DNA of 64,000 bases from SIG603 sp964370775 (GTDB lineage: Bacteria; Bacillota; Clostridia; Oscillospirales; Acutalibacteraceae): assembly GCA_964370775.1 (NCBI GenBank), contig CAYJKT010000011.1, positions 15,828-79,827 on the forward strand. Reading direction: 5' to 3'. Of this stretch, positions 9,233-18,233 are shown piece after piece; the stretch's first letter is position 1; the number at the start of each line of letters is the position of its first letter. Both the position numbers and the translations under genes were made by a program. The notes beneath the pieces are model-generated. The model searched no databases. It saw nothing but the letters and a program-made list of their open reading frames with translations, and was not told the origin of the DNA.

Positions 9233-9592
9233 TTATCTAATGTGTTTGTGAATTGAGTCTATAATTTGCTCGTCTGTAAAACCCATCTGTCTTAATAAGG
9301 CTACAAATTCTTGGGTTTTATCGTTAAGCTCTTTCGTTGCCTGTGACGCAATAAGGCTTATGTCCTCGCTTACATATCTTCCGTCACCTCTTCTTGTGTT
9401 AATTAAACCCATTCGCTCAATTTCTGTAAAAGCTCTTTGAACTGTGTTTGGGTTTACACCTGCGATTATAGATAAATCTCTAACAGTGGGAAGTTTCTCA
9501 TTAGGTTTATATTTTCCCGCTACAATATCCTGCTTTATTCTCTCTGTTATCTGAATAAAGATGGCTTTATCATTTGTAAATTCCCACGCCAT
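9233..9592 (-). CDS. GntR family (YtrA/YhcF-type) transcriptional regulator
   Basis: 119 residues from the ATG at 9592, selected because GGAGG lies 7 bases upstream; an ATG 36 bases earlier has no ribosome site. The protein is a short GntR regulator: an N-terminal winged helix (IFIQITERIKQDIVAGKYKP, then PTVRDLSIIAGVNPNTVQRA and a wing MGLINTRRGDGRYV) followed by only about 45 residues, with no effector domain. That length is typical of the YtrA subfamily, which represses its own ABC operon. The palindrome upstream at 9617-9637 is a likely operator. Confidence 0.85.
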   Translation of the reverse strand: MAWEFTNDKAIFIQITERIKQDIVAGKYKPNEKLPTVRDLSIIAGVNPNTVQRAFTEIERMGLINTRRGDGRYVSEDISLIASQATKELNDKTQEFVALLRQMGFTDEQIIDSIHKHIR

Positions 9593-9616
9593 TTTTCCAC
9601 CTCCTAAAGTATTAAT

Positions 9617-9637
9617 GTTGTGATACAATCATACAAC
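9617..9637. promoter_or_regulatory. Candidate operator of the GntR regulator
   Basis: GTTGTGATACAATCATACAAC has outer arms GTTGT/ACAAC and inner GTAT-like half sites, 25 bases before the GntR start. Autoregulation is inferred from position. Confidence 0.4.
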
Positions 9638-9826
9638 TTTTTGCTTGATTTGTCAAGCAATTTTTTAATTAAAGTTACACTAAAATAACTTAATAAATAA
9701 TGATATTGTGTATAATATGAGATTGTTCGTCAATATTCACAAAAAATGAAGAAATATTTTTTTATGTTTTGAGGCACAAGATTTGTTTTATTTCTTTTAA
9801 GGAAATAAAAATACAATAATGTTTGT

Positions 9827-9853
9827 TATAATAACTTGTGAATTATTTAACAT
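9827..9853 (+). promoter_or_regulatory. -10 element and Rex-like operator of the hydrogenase operon
   Basis: TATAAT at 9827-9832 is followed at 9836-9853 by TTGTGAA-TTAT-TTAACAT, one strand-symmetric match to the Rex consensus TTGTGAA-N4-TTCACAA (or its TTAACAA variant). The site covers the expected transcription start. Rex is a redox repressor released by high NADH/NAD, which fits a NADH-linked hydrogenase. The -35 region is weak (AATAAA). Confidence 0.55.
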
Positions 9854-9895
9854 TAAATTTAATTTATTTCCATTCAAATTCAAGGAGGAAAAATA

Positions 9896-10393
9896 ATGCT
9901 TAAAAAAATTAGTACACTACCTTTTCAAGACACACCAGAGCAAAAGGAAAAATTGATGGCTGTTATTGACAGCTTAAGAACTCAAAGTGGTGCTGTTATG
10001 ACAGCTCTACAAGAGGCTCAAGAGATTTACGGCTACTTGCCACTTGAGGTTCAAAAAACAATAGCTGTTGAGCTTAATGTACCTGTTGAAGAGGTATACG
10101 GAGTTTCAACTTTCTACTCACAATTTACACTTACACCAAAGGGTAAATACCATGTTTCTGTATGTCTTGGTACTGCATGTTACGTTAAGGGTGCAGACAA
10201 AGTTCTTGACAGATTAGTTGAGATTTTAGGAATTAAATCAGAGGAATGCACAGAAGATGGCATGTTCTCACTAACTGCATGTCGTTGTATCGGTGCTTGC
10301 GGACTAGCTCCTGTTATCACTGTAAACGAGGATGTATACGGAAGACTACTACCAGAAGATGTAGATGCAGTTATAGCTAAATATAAAGGATGA
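9896..10393 (+). CDS. hydC: NuoE-like 2Fe-2S subunit of bifurcating [FeFe]-hydrogenase (HydC)
   Basis: 165 residues, the usual size of the thioredoxin-like NuoE/HydC subunit. After an N-terminal helical part (LREAQEIYGYLP-type segment), the four cysteine ligands of a 2Fe-2S cluster appear as CLGTACYVKGA (about 97 and 102) and CRCIGACGLAP (about 138 and 142). In HydABC it passes electrons between the flavin subunit HydB and the catalytic subunit HydA in the cytoplasm. It is the first gene of a five-gene operon in which the next gene overlaps its stop (ATGA). GGAGG lies 9 bases before the ATG. Confidence 0.92.
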   Translation: MLKKISTLPFQDTPEQKEKLMAVIDSLRTQSGAVMTALQEAQEIYGYLPLEVQKTIAVELNVPVEEVYGVSTFYSQFTLTPKGKYHVSVCLGTACYVKGADKVLDRLVEILGIKSEECTEDGMFSLTACRCIGACGLAPVITVNEDVYGRLLPEDVDAVIAKYKG

Positions 10394-10941
10394 GAGAGCT
10401 ATCGCTAAATATATTAGATATAGTTCAAAATTCTATTAAAGCGAATGCAAGTTTAATTCAAATAAGTATTGAAGAAAATTTTGATACTAATACCATGACA
10501 ATATCTATAGACGATAATGGCAAGGGTATGACAAAAGAACAATTAGAAGAAGTTACAAACCCATTTTTCACCACAAGAACTACAAGAAAAGTAGGTCTTG
10601 GTATACCTTTCTTTAAAATGGCGGCGGAAATGACAGGCGGAAATTTTGAGATTAACTCTACTTTAGGAGTAGGAACAACATTAAAGGCTTGTTTTAACTC
10701 TTCTAATATAGATATGACCCCACTAGGGGATATATCTGACACTGTATTGATAATTGTTTCTTCTAATACTGCTATAGACTTTCTTTATACTCGTGCCTTT
10801 ATTAAGAACGAGGAGATTAAGTCTAATAGTTTTGATACGAGGGAAATTAAGGCTGTTTTAGGAGAAGAGGTTTCACTAAATGAGCCTGAAGTTGTGTTGT
10901 GGATGAAAGAATACTTGGCTGAGAATATGTCGGCTGAATAA
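10390..10941 (+). CDS. GHKL-type ATP-binding protein of the hydrogenase operon
   Basis: 183 residues. It is a histidine-kinase-like ATPase fold: an N-box (LDIVQNSIKAN), G1 box DDNGKGM and G2 box TRKVGLGIPF, then a C-terminal part with no known domain. It has no dimerisation/phosphoacceptor histidine domain, so it is not a complete sensor kinase. Proteins of this kind are regularly encoded between the NuoE-like and ferredoxin-like genes in clostridial hydrogenase operons; the role is not established, with regulation or assembly as possibilities. The start codon overlaps the preceding stop by four bases. Confidence 0.8.
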   Translation: MRELSLNILDIVQNSIKANASLIQISIEENFDTNTMTISIDDNGKGMTKEQLEEVTNPFFTTRTTRKVGLGIPFFKMAAEMTGGNFEINSTLGVGTTLKACFNSSNIDMTPLGDISDTVLIIVSSNTAIDFLYTRAFIKNEEIKSNSFDTREIKAVLGEEVSLNEPEVVLWMKEYLAENMSAE

Positions 10942-10996
10942 ATTAATTTTCTATATTAATGAAAGGACGTTCAAATATTGAACGGATGTGATGTTT

Positions 10997-11368
10997 ATGA
11001 AATCATTAGCAGAATTACAAGCGATCAGAGATAAAGCTAAACAAAACTTAAATGTAAGAGCTGAAAACGGATCAGGTAAAAAGATTTTGGTTGGTATGGC
11101 TACTTGCGGTATTGCAGCAGGCGCAAGACCTGTTTTAGCAGCAGCAGTTGAAGAAGTAGCAAAAAGAGGTTTAGCAGATGTTATGGTAACACAAACAGGA
11201 TGTATAGGTATTTGCCAATATGAGCCTGTAATGGAAGTTATCGAGGAAAACGGCGAGAAAACAACTTATGTTAAAATGAATGCCGATAAAGCTGTTCAAG
11301 TAATTAACGACCATGTAGTAAACGGCAATGTTGTTACAGCCTATACTATTGGTGCAGTTCAAAAATAA
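10997..11368 (+). CDS. Thioredoxin-like (2Fe-2S) ferredoxin domain protein
   Basis: About 124 residues from the ATG at 10997; GTG at 10988 and ATG at 10991 are in frame just upstream and cannot be excluded, but GGATGTGA gives the best spacing to 10997. The fold is the thioredoxin-like ferredoxin of NuoE/HydB N-termini, with cysteine pairs ATCGIAAGA near 35 and TQTGCIGICQYEP near 72-76. It probably acts as an extra electron carrier or assembly partner for the hydrogenase complex; HydB carries a related domain at its own N-terminus. It is 12 bases from the HydB gene. Confidence 0.8.
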   Translation: MKSLAELQAIRDKAKQNLNVRAENGSGKKILVGMATCGIAAGARPVLAAAVEEVAKRGLADVMVTQTGCIGICQYEPVMEVIEENGEKTTYVKMNADKAVQVINDHVVNGNVVTAYTIGAVQK

Positions 11369-11380
11369 GGGAGGATAAAT

Positions 11381-13171
11381 ATGTTTCGTTCTAACGTTCT
11401 TGTATGTGGAGGAACAGGATGTACCTCTTCAAGCAGTGAAGTAATAATCAGTAAATTAAATGAAGAAATCAAGGCAAAGGGTTTAGAGAAAGAAGTTAAT
11501 GTTGTAAGAACAGGTTGCTTCGGTCTATGTGCATTAGGCCCTATCATGATAGTATACCCAGAGGGTGCTTTCTATAGCATGGTAACACCAGACGATATCC
11601 CAGAGGTTGTAGAAGAGCATTTACTAAAGGGTCGTATAGTTAAAAGATTACTATACAAAGAGACAGTTTCAGAGGATAACACAGTTAAATCTCTAAACGA
11701 GACAAAGTTCTACGAAAAACAAATGCGTATAGCTCTTAAAAACTGTGGCGTTGTAAACCCAGAGGTTATCGACGAATATATAGCTTTAGACGGCTATGCA
11801 GCTCTAGGTAAAGTTTTAACAGAGATGACACCAGAGCAATTAGTTGAGGAGATGCTAGCTTCAGGCCTTAGAGGTAGAGGTGGTGCTGGTTTCCCAACTG
11901 GTCTTAAATGGAAATTTGCTGCTGCTAACACAGCAGATCAAAAGTATGTATGTTGTAATGCTGATGAGGGAGACCCAGGCGCATTCATGGATAGATCTAT
12001 CCTAGAGGGTGACCCACATGTTCTTATCGAGGCTATGGCTATAGCTGGTTACGCTATTGGCGCTACAAAAGGTTATGTTTATATCAGAGCCGAGTACCCA
12101 ATTGCTGTTAAGAGACTAGAGATTGCTATTAACCAAGCTCGTGAGTATGGTCTATTAGGTAAAGATATTTTCGGAACTGGTTTTGAGTTCGATTTAGAGA
12201 TTAGACTAGGTGCAGGTGCATTCGTTTGTGGTGAAGAGACAGCTCTTATGACTTCAATCGAGGGTAAAAGAGGTGAGCCTCGTTGCCGTCCTCCATTCCC
12301 AGCTGTTAAGGGTCTATTCCAAAAGCCTACAGTTCTAAACAATGTTGAGACATACTCAAACATTCCACAAATTATATTAAACGGTGCTAGCTGGTTCAAA
12401 GGAATTGGTACAGAGAAGTCAGCCGGTACAAAAGTTTTCGCATTAGGCGGTAAAATTGTTAATACAGGTCTAGTTGAGGTTCCAATGGGAACTACTCTTC
12501 GTGAAGTTGTAGAAGAAATCGGTGGCGGTATTCCAGACGGACATACATTTAAAGCTGCTCAAACTGGTGGACCATCAGGCGGATGTATCCCAGCTTCTCT
12601 AATCGACACAGCAATTGACTATGATAACCTATTAGCTATCGGTTCAATGATGGGTTCAGGCGGACTTATCGTTATGGACGAGACTAACTGTATGGTTGAC
12701 ATTGCTAAGTTCTTCCTAGAGTTTACAGTTGACGAGAGCTGTGGTAAGTGTATACCATGTAGAATTGGTACTAAGAGACTTCTTGAAATGCTTGAGAAGA
12801 TCACTAGCGGAAACGGTACACTTGAAGATTTAGACAAAATGGAAGAGCTATGTCAATATATTAAAGATAACTCACTATGTGGTCTAGGTCAAACTGCTCC
12901 AAACCCTGTTCTTTCAACAATGCACTTCTTTAGAGATGAGTACATAGCTCACGTTACAGAGAAACGTTGCCCAGCAGGTGCTTGTAAGTCACTTACAAAC
13001 TACTATGTTATTGAAGATAAGTGTAAAGGTTGTACTTTATGTGCAAGAGTTTGCCCAGTTTCTGCAATTTCAGGCAAACTAAAAGAGGCTCATGTAATTA
13101 ATACTGCTACATGTATTAAGTGTGGAGCTTGTATCGACAAATGTAAATTTAAAGCAATCGAGAAAAGATAA
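11381..13171 (+). CDS. hydB: NADH-binding flavoprotein subunit of bifurcating hydrogenase (HydB)
   Basis: 596 residues. An N-terminal 2Fe-2S thioredoxin-like domain (CGGTGCTSS, CFGLCALGP) is followed by the NuoF core: glycine-rich NADH/FMN site GRGGAGFPTGLKWKFAA, NADEGDPGAFMDR, SLBB region (ALGGKIVNTGLVEVPMG) and the 4Fe-4S motif ESCGKCIPCRIGTKR. The C-terminus adds two ferredoxin clusters (CKGCTLCARVCP and CIKCGACIDKC). This domain order is that of HydB, which oxidises NADH or reduces NAD and splits electrons with ferredoxin at its flavin. The gene is in the middle of the hydrogenase operon, preceded by GGGAGG. Confidence 0.95.
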   Translation: MFRSNVLVCGGTGCTSSSSEVIISKLNEEIKAKGLEKEVNVVRTGCFGLCALGPIMIVYPEGAFYSMVTPDDIPEVVEEHLLKGRIVKRLLYKETVSEDNTVKSLNETKFYEKQMRIALKNCGVVNPEVIDEYIALDGYAALGKVLTEMTPEQLVEEMLASGLRGRGGAGFPTGLKWKFAAANTADQKYVCCNADEGDPGAFMDRSILEGDPHVLIEAMAIAGYAIGATKGYVYIRAEYPIAVKRLEIAINQAREYGLLGKDIFGTGFEFDLEIRLGAGAFVCGEETALMTSIEGKRGEPRCRPPFPAVKGLFQKPTVLNNVETYSNIPQIILNGASWFKGIGTEKSAGTKVFALGGKIVNTGLVEVPMGTTLREVVEEIGGGIPDGHTFKAAQTGGPSGGCIPASLIDTAIDYDNLLAIGSMMGSGGLIVMDETNCMVDIAKFFLEFTVDESCGKCIPCRIGTKRLLEMLEKITSGNGTLEDLDKMEELCQYIKDNSLCGLGQTAPNPVLSTMHFFRDEYIAHVTEKRCPAGACKSLTNYYVIEDKCKGCTLCARVCPVSAISGKLKEAHVINTATCIKCGACIDKCKFKAIEKR

Positions 13172-13184
13172 GGGGACATTATTT

Positions 13185-14918
13185 ATGGTAAACATTAAAA
13201 TTAATAATATGCCTTATGAAGTTGAAGACGGTATCACCGTTCTTGAGGCTGCACGTCAGGCTAATATAAACATTCCTACACTTTGCTTCTTAAAAGACCT
13301 AAACCAAATCGGTGCTTGCCGTATGTGTATGGTAGAAGTTAAAGGCGCTAGAAGTCTAGTAGCTTCTTGTGTATACCCTGTAAACGAGGGAATGGAAGTA
13401 TTTACAAATACTCCAAAGCTACAAAAATCAAGAAAAACTACACTACAAATGCTTCTTTCAGTTCATGACAGAAAATGTCTTTCATGCGTAAGAAACGGTA
13501 GTTGTGAATTACAAACTCTATGTAACGAGTTGGGTATTGATGATGAGTCTGCATATGATGGTGTTAAACCAGCGACAGAGAAAGACACATCTACTTTATA
13601 CCTAGAAAGAGATAACTCAAAATGTATCCTTTGCCGTCGTTGTGTAGCAGCATGTCAAAATCAACACGTTGGTGTAATTGGTGCTAACAACCGTGGTTTT
13701 GATACAGCAATCGGCTGTGCATTTGACTCTAAACTAGCTGAAAATACTTGTGTTGGCTGTGGACAATGTATAAACGTATGTCCTACAGGCGCATTAACAG
13801 AGAAAAGCTATATCAACGAAATTTTAGAGGCTATTGCTGACCCAGATAAATATGTTGTAGTTCAAACTGCTCCATCTGTTAGAGCCGCTCTAGGTGAAGA
13901 GTTCGGCATGCCAATAGGCACTAATGTAGAAGGCAAAATGGCTGCTGCACTTAGAAGACTAGGCTTTACAAAAGTATTTGATACAGACTTTGGCGCTGAC
14001 ATGACAATCATGGAAGAGGCTACAGAGTTCCTAGACAGAGTTCAAAATGGTGGAAAACTTCCTATCATTACTTCTTGTTCTCCAGGATGGGTTAAGTTCT
14101 GCGAGCATTACCACCCAGAGTTCATAGAGAACCTAAGTTCATGTAAATCACCTCAACAAATGACAGGTGCTTTAATCAAGACTTGGTACGCCGAGAAAGA
14201 GGGCATTGACCCTAAAAATATAGTTTCAATTTCTGTAATGCCATGTACAGCTAAGAAATTCGAGACAAACAGAGACCACCAAAGTGCAGTAGAGGGTCTA
14301 CAAGACGTTGATTTCAGCTTGACAACAAGAGAGTTAGCAAGAATGATTAAAATGGCTAAAATAGACTTTGTAAACCTACCAAACGAGACTTTTGACCCAG
14401 CTATGGGCGAGTCAACAGGTGCTGCCGTTATATTCGGTGCTACAGGTGGTGTTTTAGAGGCAGCTCTTAGAACTGCTGCAGATGTTCTAACAGGCGAGAG
14501 CCAAGAGAGTATTGACTACAAAGAAATTCGTGGTACAAAGAACATTAAAGAGGCTGTATACAATGTTGCTGGTATCGAGGTTAAAGTTGCAGCTGTTAGC
14601 GGACTTGAAAATGCTCACGAGTTACTAAACAGAGTTAAAAACGGCGAGGCAGATTACCACATTATTGAAGTTATGTGTTGCCCAGGCGGTTGCGTAAACG
14701 GTGGTGGACAACCTATCGTAAGCTCAAATGTTAGAAATATTACAGATATTAAGACATTAAGAGCATCAGCTCTTTACAATCAAGACGCTAACATGCCTTT
14801 AAGAAAAAGCCATGAGAGCCCAATCGTTAAGAAATGCTATGACGAATTCTTAGAGAAGCCTGGTAGCCATAAAGCTCACCACATTCTTCACACTAAGTAT
14901 GTAAACAGAGGACTATAA
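13185..14918 (+). CDS. hydA: [FeFe]-hydrogenase catalytic subunit (HydA)
   Basis: 577 residues from the ATG at 13185 (AAGGGG upstream); longer readings overlap HydB and have no ribosome site. Domains in order: plant-type 2Fe-2S (C34, C45, C48, C62), a His-ligated 4Fe-4S site (H94, C98, C101, C107), two 4Fe-4S sites (CILCRRCVAAC from 147; CVGCGQCINVC from 189), then the H-cluster domain with the three signatures TSCSPGW (296-302), MPCTAKK (352-358) and MCCPGGCVNGGGQP (497-510). All H-cluster cysteines are present. It reduces protons to hydrogen in the cytoplasm with electrons from NADH and reduced ferredoxin. Maturases HydEFG are not in this window. Confidence 0.96.
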   Translation: MVNIKINNMPYEVEDGITVLEAARQANINIPTLCFLKDLNQIGACRMCMVEVKGARSLVASCVYPVNEGMEVFTNTPKLQKSRKTTLQMLLSVHDRKCLSCVRNGSCELQTLCNELGIDDESAYDGVKPATEKDTSTLYLERDNSKCILCRRCVAACQNQHVGVIGANNRGFDTAIGCAFDSKLAENTCVGCGQCINVCPTGALTEKSYINEILEAIADPDKYVVVQTAPSVRAALGEEFGMPIGTNVEGKMAAALRRLGFTKVFDTDFGADMTIMEEATEFLDRVQNGGKLPIITSCSPGWVKFCEHYHPEFIENLSSCKSPQQMTGALIKTWYAEKEGIDPKNIVSISVMPCTAKKFETNRDHQSAVEGLQDVDFSLTTRELARMIKMAKIDFVNLPNETFDPAMGESTGAAVIFGATGGVLEAALRTAADVLTGESQESIDYKEIRGTKNIKEAVYNVAGIEVKVAAVSGLENAHELLNRVKNGEADYHIIEVMCCPGGCVNGGGQPIVSSNVRNITDIKTLRASALYNQDANMPLRKSHESPIVKKCYDEFLEKPGSHKAHHILHTKYVNRGL

Positions 14919-14924
14919 GTCGAG

Positions 14925-14987
14925 GTCGGGAAGCCCCGACAGGCAATTCGCACATATAGTATAATATGAGTTAAAGCTTTATTGCCT
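14925..14987. other. Nested hairpins after the hydrogenase operon
   Basis: GTCGGG (14925-14930) pairs with CCCGAC (14935-14940), and AGGCAAT (14941-14947) with ATTGCCT (14981-14987). No T-run follows, so terminator function is uncertain, but the location directly after hydA suggests 3'-end protection or termination. Confidence 0.4.
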
Positions 14988-15018
14988 GCGTTCAACTTTG
15001 ACAATGAACTAAATTTCT

Positions 15019-15137
15019 AGGGGCGACCACACATGGTCGCCCCTTAAATTATAGAACTTAGTGAAAAGTTAAAATTCTTGTAATACAAAACAAATTTGTT
15101 AAAATATTGTAGGGAACGGTCTTGACAGTTCCCTACA
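15019..15137. repeat. Two mosaic repeat units
   Basis: A short unit AGGGGCGACCACACATGGTC / GACCACACATGGTCGCCCCT at about 15019-15044 and a second unit TGTAGGGAACGGTCTTGACAG / GTTCCCTACA at 15108-15137. The inner hairpins differ between the two although their borders match. The remainder of 14988-15245 shows no gene. Confidence 0.7.
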
Positions 15138-15245
15138 TCAGTTTACCGAATAAACACCTCTGCACTAAGACCCACTCCTACCTCAAAATGTTGTCAGAGT
15201 GCCGTAAAATTCATGAATATAGACGAATAAATGAAAGGGTATTTT

Positions 15246-15587
15246 ATGAGCGGACATAATATATACGAATTTAAGTTTAGAGAAATGTACAAACTATATG
15301 TTGCCAAAGCCGAAAGAAAAGGAAGGTCTAGCGACGAGGTAGATGAGGTTATTGCATGGCTTACAGGCTACACAAAAAAAGATATTCACACTATAGATGT
15401 AGACATGACTGAATTTTTCAGGAATGCACCGAACCTAAATCCTAACAGAAATCTTATCAAAGGCTCTATCTGTGGTGTTAAAATTCAAGAGATAGAAGAG
15501 CCTATAATGAAAGAAATACGCTACCTTGATAAGCTAATTGACGAGCTTGCAAAGGCTAAACCTATGGAGAAAATTTTAAGAAAATAA
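15246..15587 (+). CDS. DUF2200 family protein
   Basis: 113 residues, starting at MSGHNIYEF because AAAGGG lies 6 bases before that ATG; an in-frame ATG 15 bases earlier lacks a site. The sequence follows the DUF2200 pattern throughout: YVAKAERKGRS, VIAWLTGYTKKDI, FFRNAPNLNPNR, ICGVKIQEIEEPIM and the conserved tail YLDKLIDELAKAKPMEKILR. It has no signal peptide or membrane segment and is expected in the cytoplasm. The function of this family is unknown. It stands alone, flanked by mosaic repeats on both sides. Confidence 0.85.
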   Translation: MSGHNIYEFKFREMYKLYVAKAERKGRSSDEVDEVIAWLTGYTKKDIHTIDVDMTEFFRNAPNLNPNRNLIKGSICGVKIQEIEEPIMKEIRYLDKLIDELAKAKPMEKILRK

Positions 15588-15637
15588 AGTCCTAATTAAC
15601 TGTGTAGTGTGATGCAAAATTCGGAATTTTAACTGAT

Positions 15638-15715
15638 TGTAGGGGCGTCCTGTGTGACCGCCCGAAAACTAGCGGTTTCAACTAAATTCTCGGACGACCA
15701 CAGGTCGCCCCTACA
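15638..15715. repeat. Mosaic repeat unit, GTCGCCC type
   Basis: TGTAGGGGCGTCCTGTGTGA at the left and CGACCACAGGTCGCCCCTACA at the right form imperfect arms; the inner CCGAAAACTAGCGGTTTC forms its own small hairpin. Confidence 0.75.
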
Positions 15716-15767
15716 TATAAGCATTAAGATTGATTAAATTCCCGACACCAGTAGTCTTTAGTCTTGT

Positions 15768-16640
15768 TTAGTCACTAATTCTATATTCGGTAGGCGTAAT
15801 TCCATAACTTTCTTTAAAACTTTTTGAAAAATAACTCATTTCAGAAAAACCGCAACTAAGTGCAATATCAATAATATTTTCGCTTGTGCTTTTTAGTAAA
15901 AATGCGGTTTGCTCTAGTCTGAATTTTTTTAAATATTTAATAGGTGAAGTCTTTAAGGTCGATTTAAAACACCTTAAGGCTTCACTTTCTTTTATATCGG
16001 CGCTTTGTGCAATCTCAAACAAAGTGATTTGATTTCCGTAATTTTGGTGAATAAATGACATCATAGTTTTACAACGGATTAGCTGTTTCACCGCCTTAAA
16101 ATCAATAGTTGTTTGTGCATATTTAGCGGTTTTAATAATATGTAACATGACTTTTGTTAAGTATTCTCTTGTGATAAATTCATATCCAAAATCTTTTTGA
16201 ATAAAAGCGTCATGGGCAGATATAATCAGTTCGCAAATTTCGTCAGACAATAAACAAGTGCTAACAGATTTTTCACCTAAAAACTTATGAAAATAATTCT
16301 CGAATAAAGCACTACTTAAATCTCCATAAATAAACCTTGAATGAAGCACAAAAGACTTGATAATACAAGTTTTTTCGTTATAATCTATGCAGGAGTGCAG
16401 TCTACCAGAGTTAATAAAAATGCCCTCACCTGATTTAATAACGTGTTTTTCAAGTTCGCAGATAAGCTCCATCTCGCCGCTTAGAACAACAATAAGCTCT
16501 ATTTCGTCGTGCCAATGATAAGGGACAGGGTGTATATTTAGGTCAAGTTGGTAAGCGGCAACAGGCAGTGCATGTGTACCTTTTTGATTTAATTCTTTAT
16601 TGTTTTTATCTAATATAAGATTACAAGATATCTTTTCCAT
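15768..16640 (-). CDS. AraC family transcriptional regulator
   Basis: 290 residues. The N-terminal cupin domain (YHWHDEIELIVVLSGEMELI near 40-60) would bind a small effector, probably a sugar; a linker of about 100 residues leads to two helix-turn-helix motifs near 195-290, ending in EMSYFSKSFKESYGITPTEYR, the AraC signature. It is divergent from an MFS transporter gene 104 bases away and most likely controls it. The effector cannot be read from the sequence. The ATG is preceded by AGAGGATAAT. Confidence 0.88.
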   Translation of the reverse strand: MEKISCNLILDKNNKELNQKGTHALPVAAYQLDLNIHPVPYHWHDEIELIVVLSGEMELICELEKHVIKSGEGIFINSGRLHSCIDYNEKTCIIKSFVLHSRFIYGDLSSALFENYFHKFLGEKSVSTCLLSDEICELIISAHDAFIQKDFGYEFITREYLTKVMLHIIKTAKYAQTTIDFKAVKQLIRCKTMMSFIHQNYGNQITLFEIAQSADIKESEALRCFKSTLKTSPIKYLKKFRLEQTAFLLKSTSENIIDIALSCGFSEMSYFSKSFKESYGITPTEYRISD

Positions 16641-16744
16641 ATTATCCTCTTTTGGTTAAATAATTATAATATAATGCGATTTTGTAATAGAAACAAGTAT
16701 GTTTTGATGATATAATTATAACATAACAAAAATGGAGGTGCAAT

Positions 16745-17905
16745 ATGATAAGTTTAATTTTAGCACTAATTTATATATCTTTTATAAGCCTTGGACTGCC
16801 AGATGCGGTTTTAGGTTCAGCCTGGCCACTTGTAAGCAATGAATTTAGTGTTCCAATTTCAGACATGGGAATTGTGACAATAATAATTTCAATTGGCACA
16901 GTTATTTCAAGCCTTAACAGTACTAAACTTATAAACAAAATAGGGGTACATAAGGTGACCGCTTTAAGCGTTGCTTTGACCGCTATTAGTTTAATAGGTT
17001 ACGCTACAAGTCCGTCATTTTTAGTATTATGCTTGTGGTCTATTCCATATGGTTTAGGAGCTGGAAGTGTTGACACTGCACTTAATAATTATGTGGCTGT
17101 AAATTTTGAAAGCAAGCATATGAGCTGGCTACACTGTATGTGGGGTCTAGGAGCTACTTTAGGCCCATACATTATGGGAATTGCCCTTACAGGTGGAATG
17201 GGCTTTAGGGTTGGTTATATAATTCTATTTGGTATTCAAGCGGCATTATCTGTAGTTATATTTGCAAGTAGTCCTGTATGGAAGAAAAAGCCTGAAAGCG
17301 CTGTAAGCCAAGCACAAAATAAAACTGCACTTTCTATAAAACAAATATTTAAAATTCGTGGTGTAAAGCAAATATCTATAGCGTTTTTCTGTTTTTGTGC
17401 AATAGAACAAACCGCTGGGCTTTGGGCTAGTAGCTACCTTGTTTTTGAAAGAGGAGTAGAAGCAGAGATAGCCGCCGGATTTTCGGCACTCTTTTATCTA
17501 GGAATTACAGTAGGAAGAGGAATTTGTGGTTTTATAGCCATGAAGTTCAGCGACAAGCAAATGATAAGGGGCGGAACTGTGATAATGGCAATAGGAATAG
17601 CTGTTTTGTTTGTTCCAGTTGGCGAGTACACAGCGTTTATAGGCCTAGGTTTAGTAGGCTTAGGTTCATCACCTGTTTTTCCTTGCGTTATACATTCAAC
17701 ACCTAGTAACTTTGGTGTGGAAAACTCACAGGCTATAACAGGAGTAGAAATAGCTGTTGCCAATGCAGGAATATTAATTATGCCGGCACTTTTTGGATAT
17801 ATAGGCAAACAAATTAGTTTTAACCTATATCCTGTATTTTTAGGTGTAATATTAATAATAATGATTTTAATGTATGAAATTATGTTAAAAAGAGTTAGAA
17901 AATAA
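16745..17905 (+). CDS. Major facilitator superfamily transporter
   Basis: 386 residues with about twelve hydrophobic helices. The first helix contains LGLPDAVLGSAWP, and the loop after helix 2 is NKIGVHKVTAL, an MFS motif-A variant; a second-half counterpart MKFSDKQMIRGG follows helix 8. The family moves small solutes across the cytoplasmic membrane using ion gradients; pairing with an AraC regulator suggests a carbohydrate or related nutrient, which is inference. GGAGG lies 7 bases before the ATG. A terminator is not obvious; mosaic repeats begin 45 bases downstream. Confidence 0.88.
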   Translation: MISLILALIYISFISLGLPDAVLGSAWPLVSNEFSVPISDMGIVTIIISIGTVISSLNSTKLINKIGVHKVTALSVALTAISLIGYATSPSFLVLCLWSIPYGLGAGSVDTALNNYVAVNFESKHMSWLHCMWGLGATLGPYIMGIALTGGMGFRVGYIILFGIQAALSVVIFASSPVWKKKPESAVSQAQNKTALSIKQIFKIRGVKQISIAFFCFCAIEQTAGLWASSYLVFERGVEAEIAAGFSALFYLGITVGRGICGFIAMKFSDKQMIRGGTVIMAIGIAVLFVPVGEYTAFIGLGLVGLGSSPVFPCVIHSTPSNFGVENSQAITGVEIAVANAGILIMPALFGYIGKQISFNLYPVFLGVILIIMILMYEIMLKRVRK

Positions 17906-17950
17906 TTTCAAAAATAAATGTAAGGAAGATAATTTATCCTTATGTTTAAT

Positions 17951-18177
17951 TGTAGGGGAGGGTCTCATAGCGGGAACTTAGTGAAAAGTTAATGTGAAAA
18001 TCCTTGCGGATTTTTTGATTAAAAATTAATTCGTTAAAACGCACAAATTAATGTAGGGGCGGATATTATCCGCCTATCAAACTTAGGCAAAATCACCAGA
18101 TTTTTAGGCGGATAATATCCGCCCCTACATGACTAAATTTGCTAAGAGGCACGTCTGCACTCAGACCCTCCCCTACA
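17951..18177. repeat. Large nested mosaic repeat cluster
   Basis: Outer arms TGTAGGGGAGGGTCTCATAG (17951) and CAGACCCTCCCCTACA (18162-18177) enclose the linker with CGTTAAAACGCACAAATTAA and a complete inner unit with arms TGTAGGGGCGGATATTATCC and GGATAATATCCGCCCCTACA. This is one of the clearest unit-within-unit examples in the window. The rest of 17906-18275 holds only the xylA terminator. Confidence 0.8.
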
Positions 18178-18233
18178 ATGTAACATTAAGTTTGCTTAAA
18201 TTCCCAACTATGGTTTTTTATAGGCACACTCAT

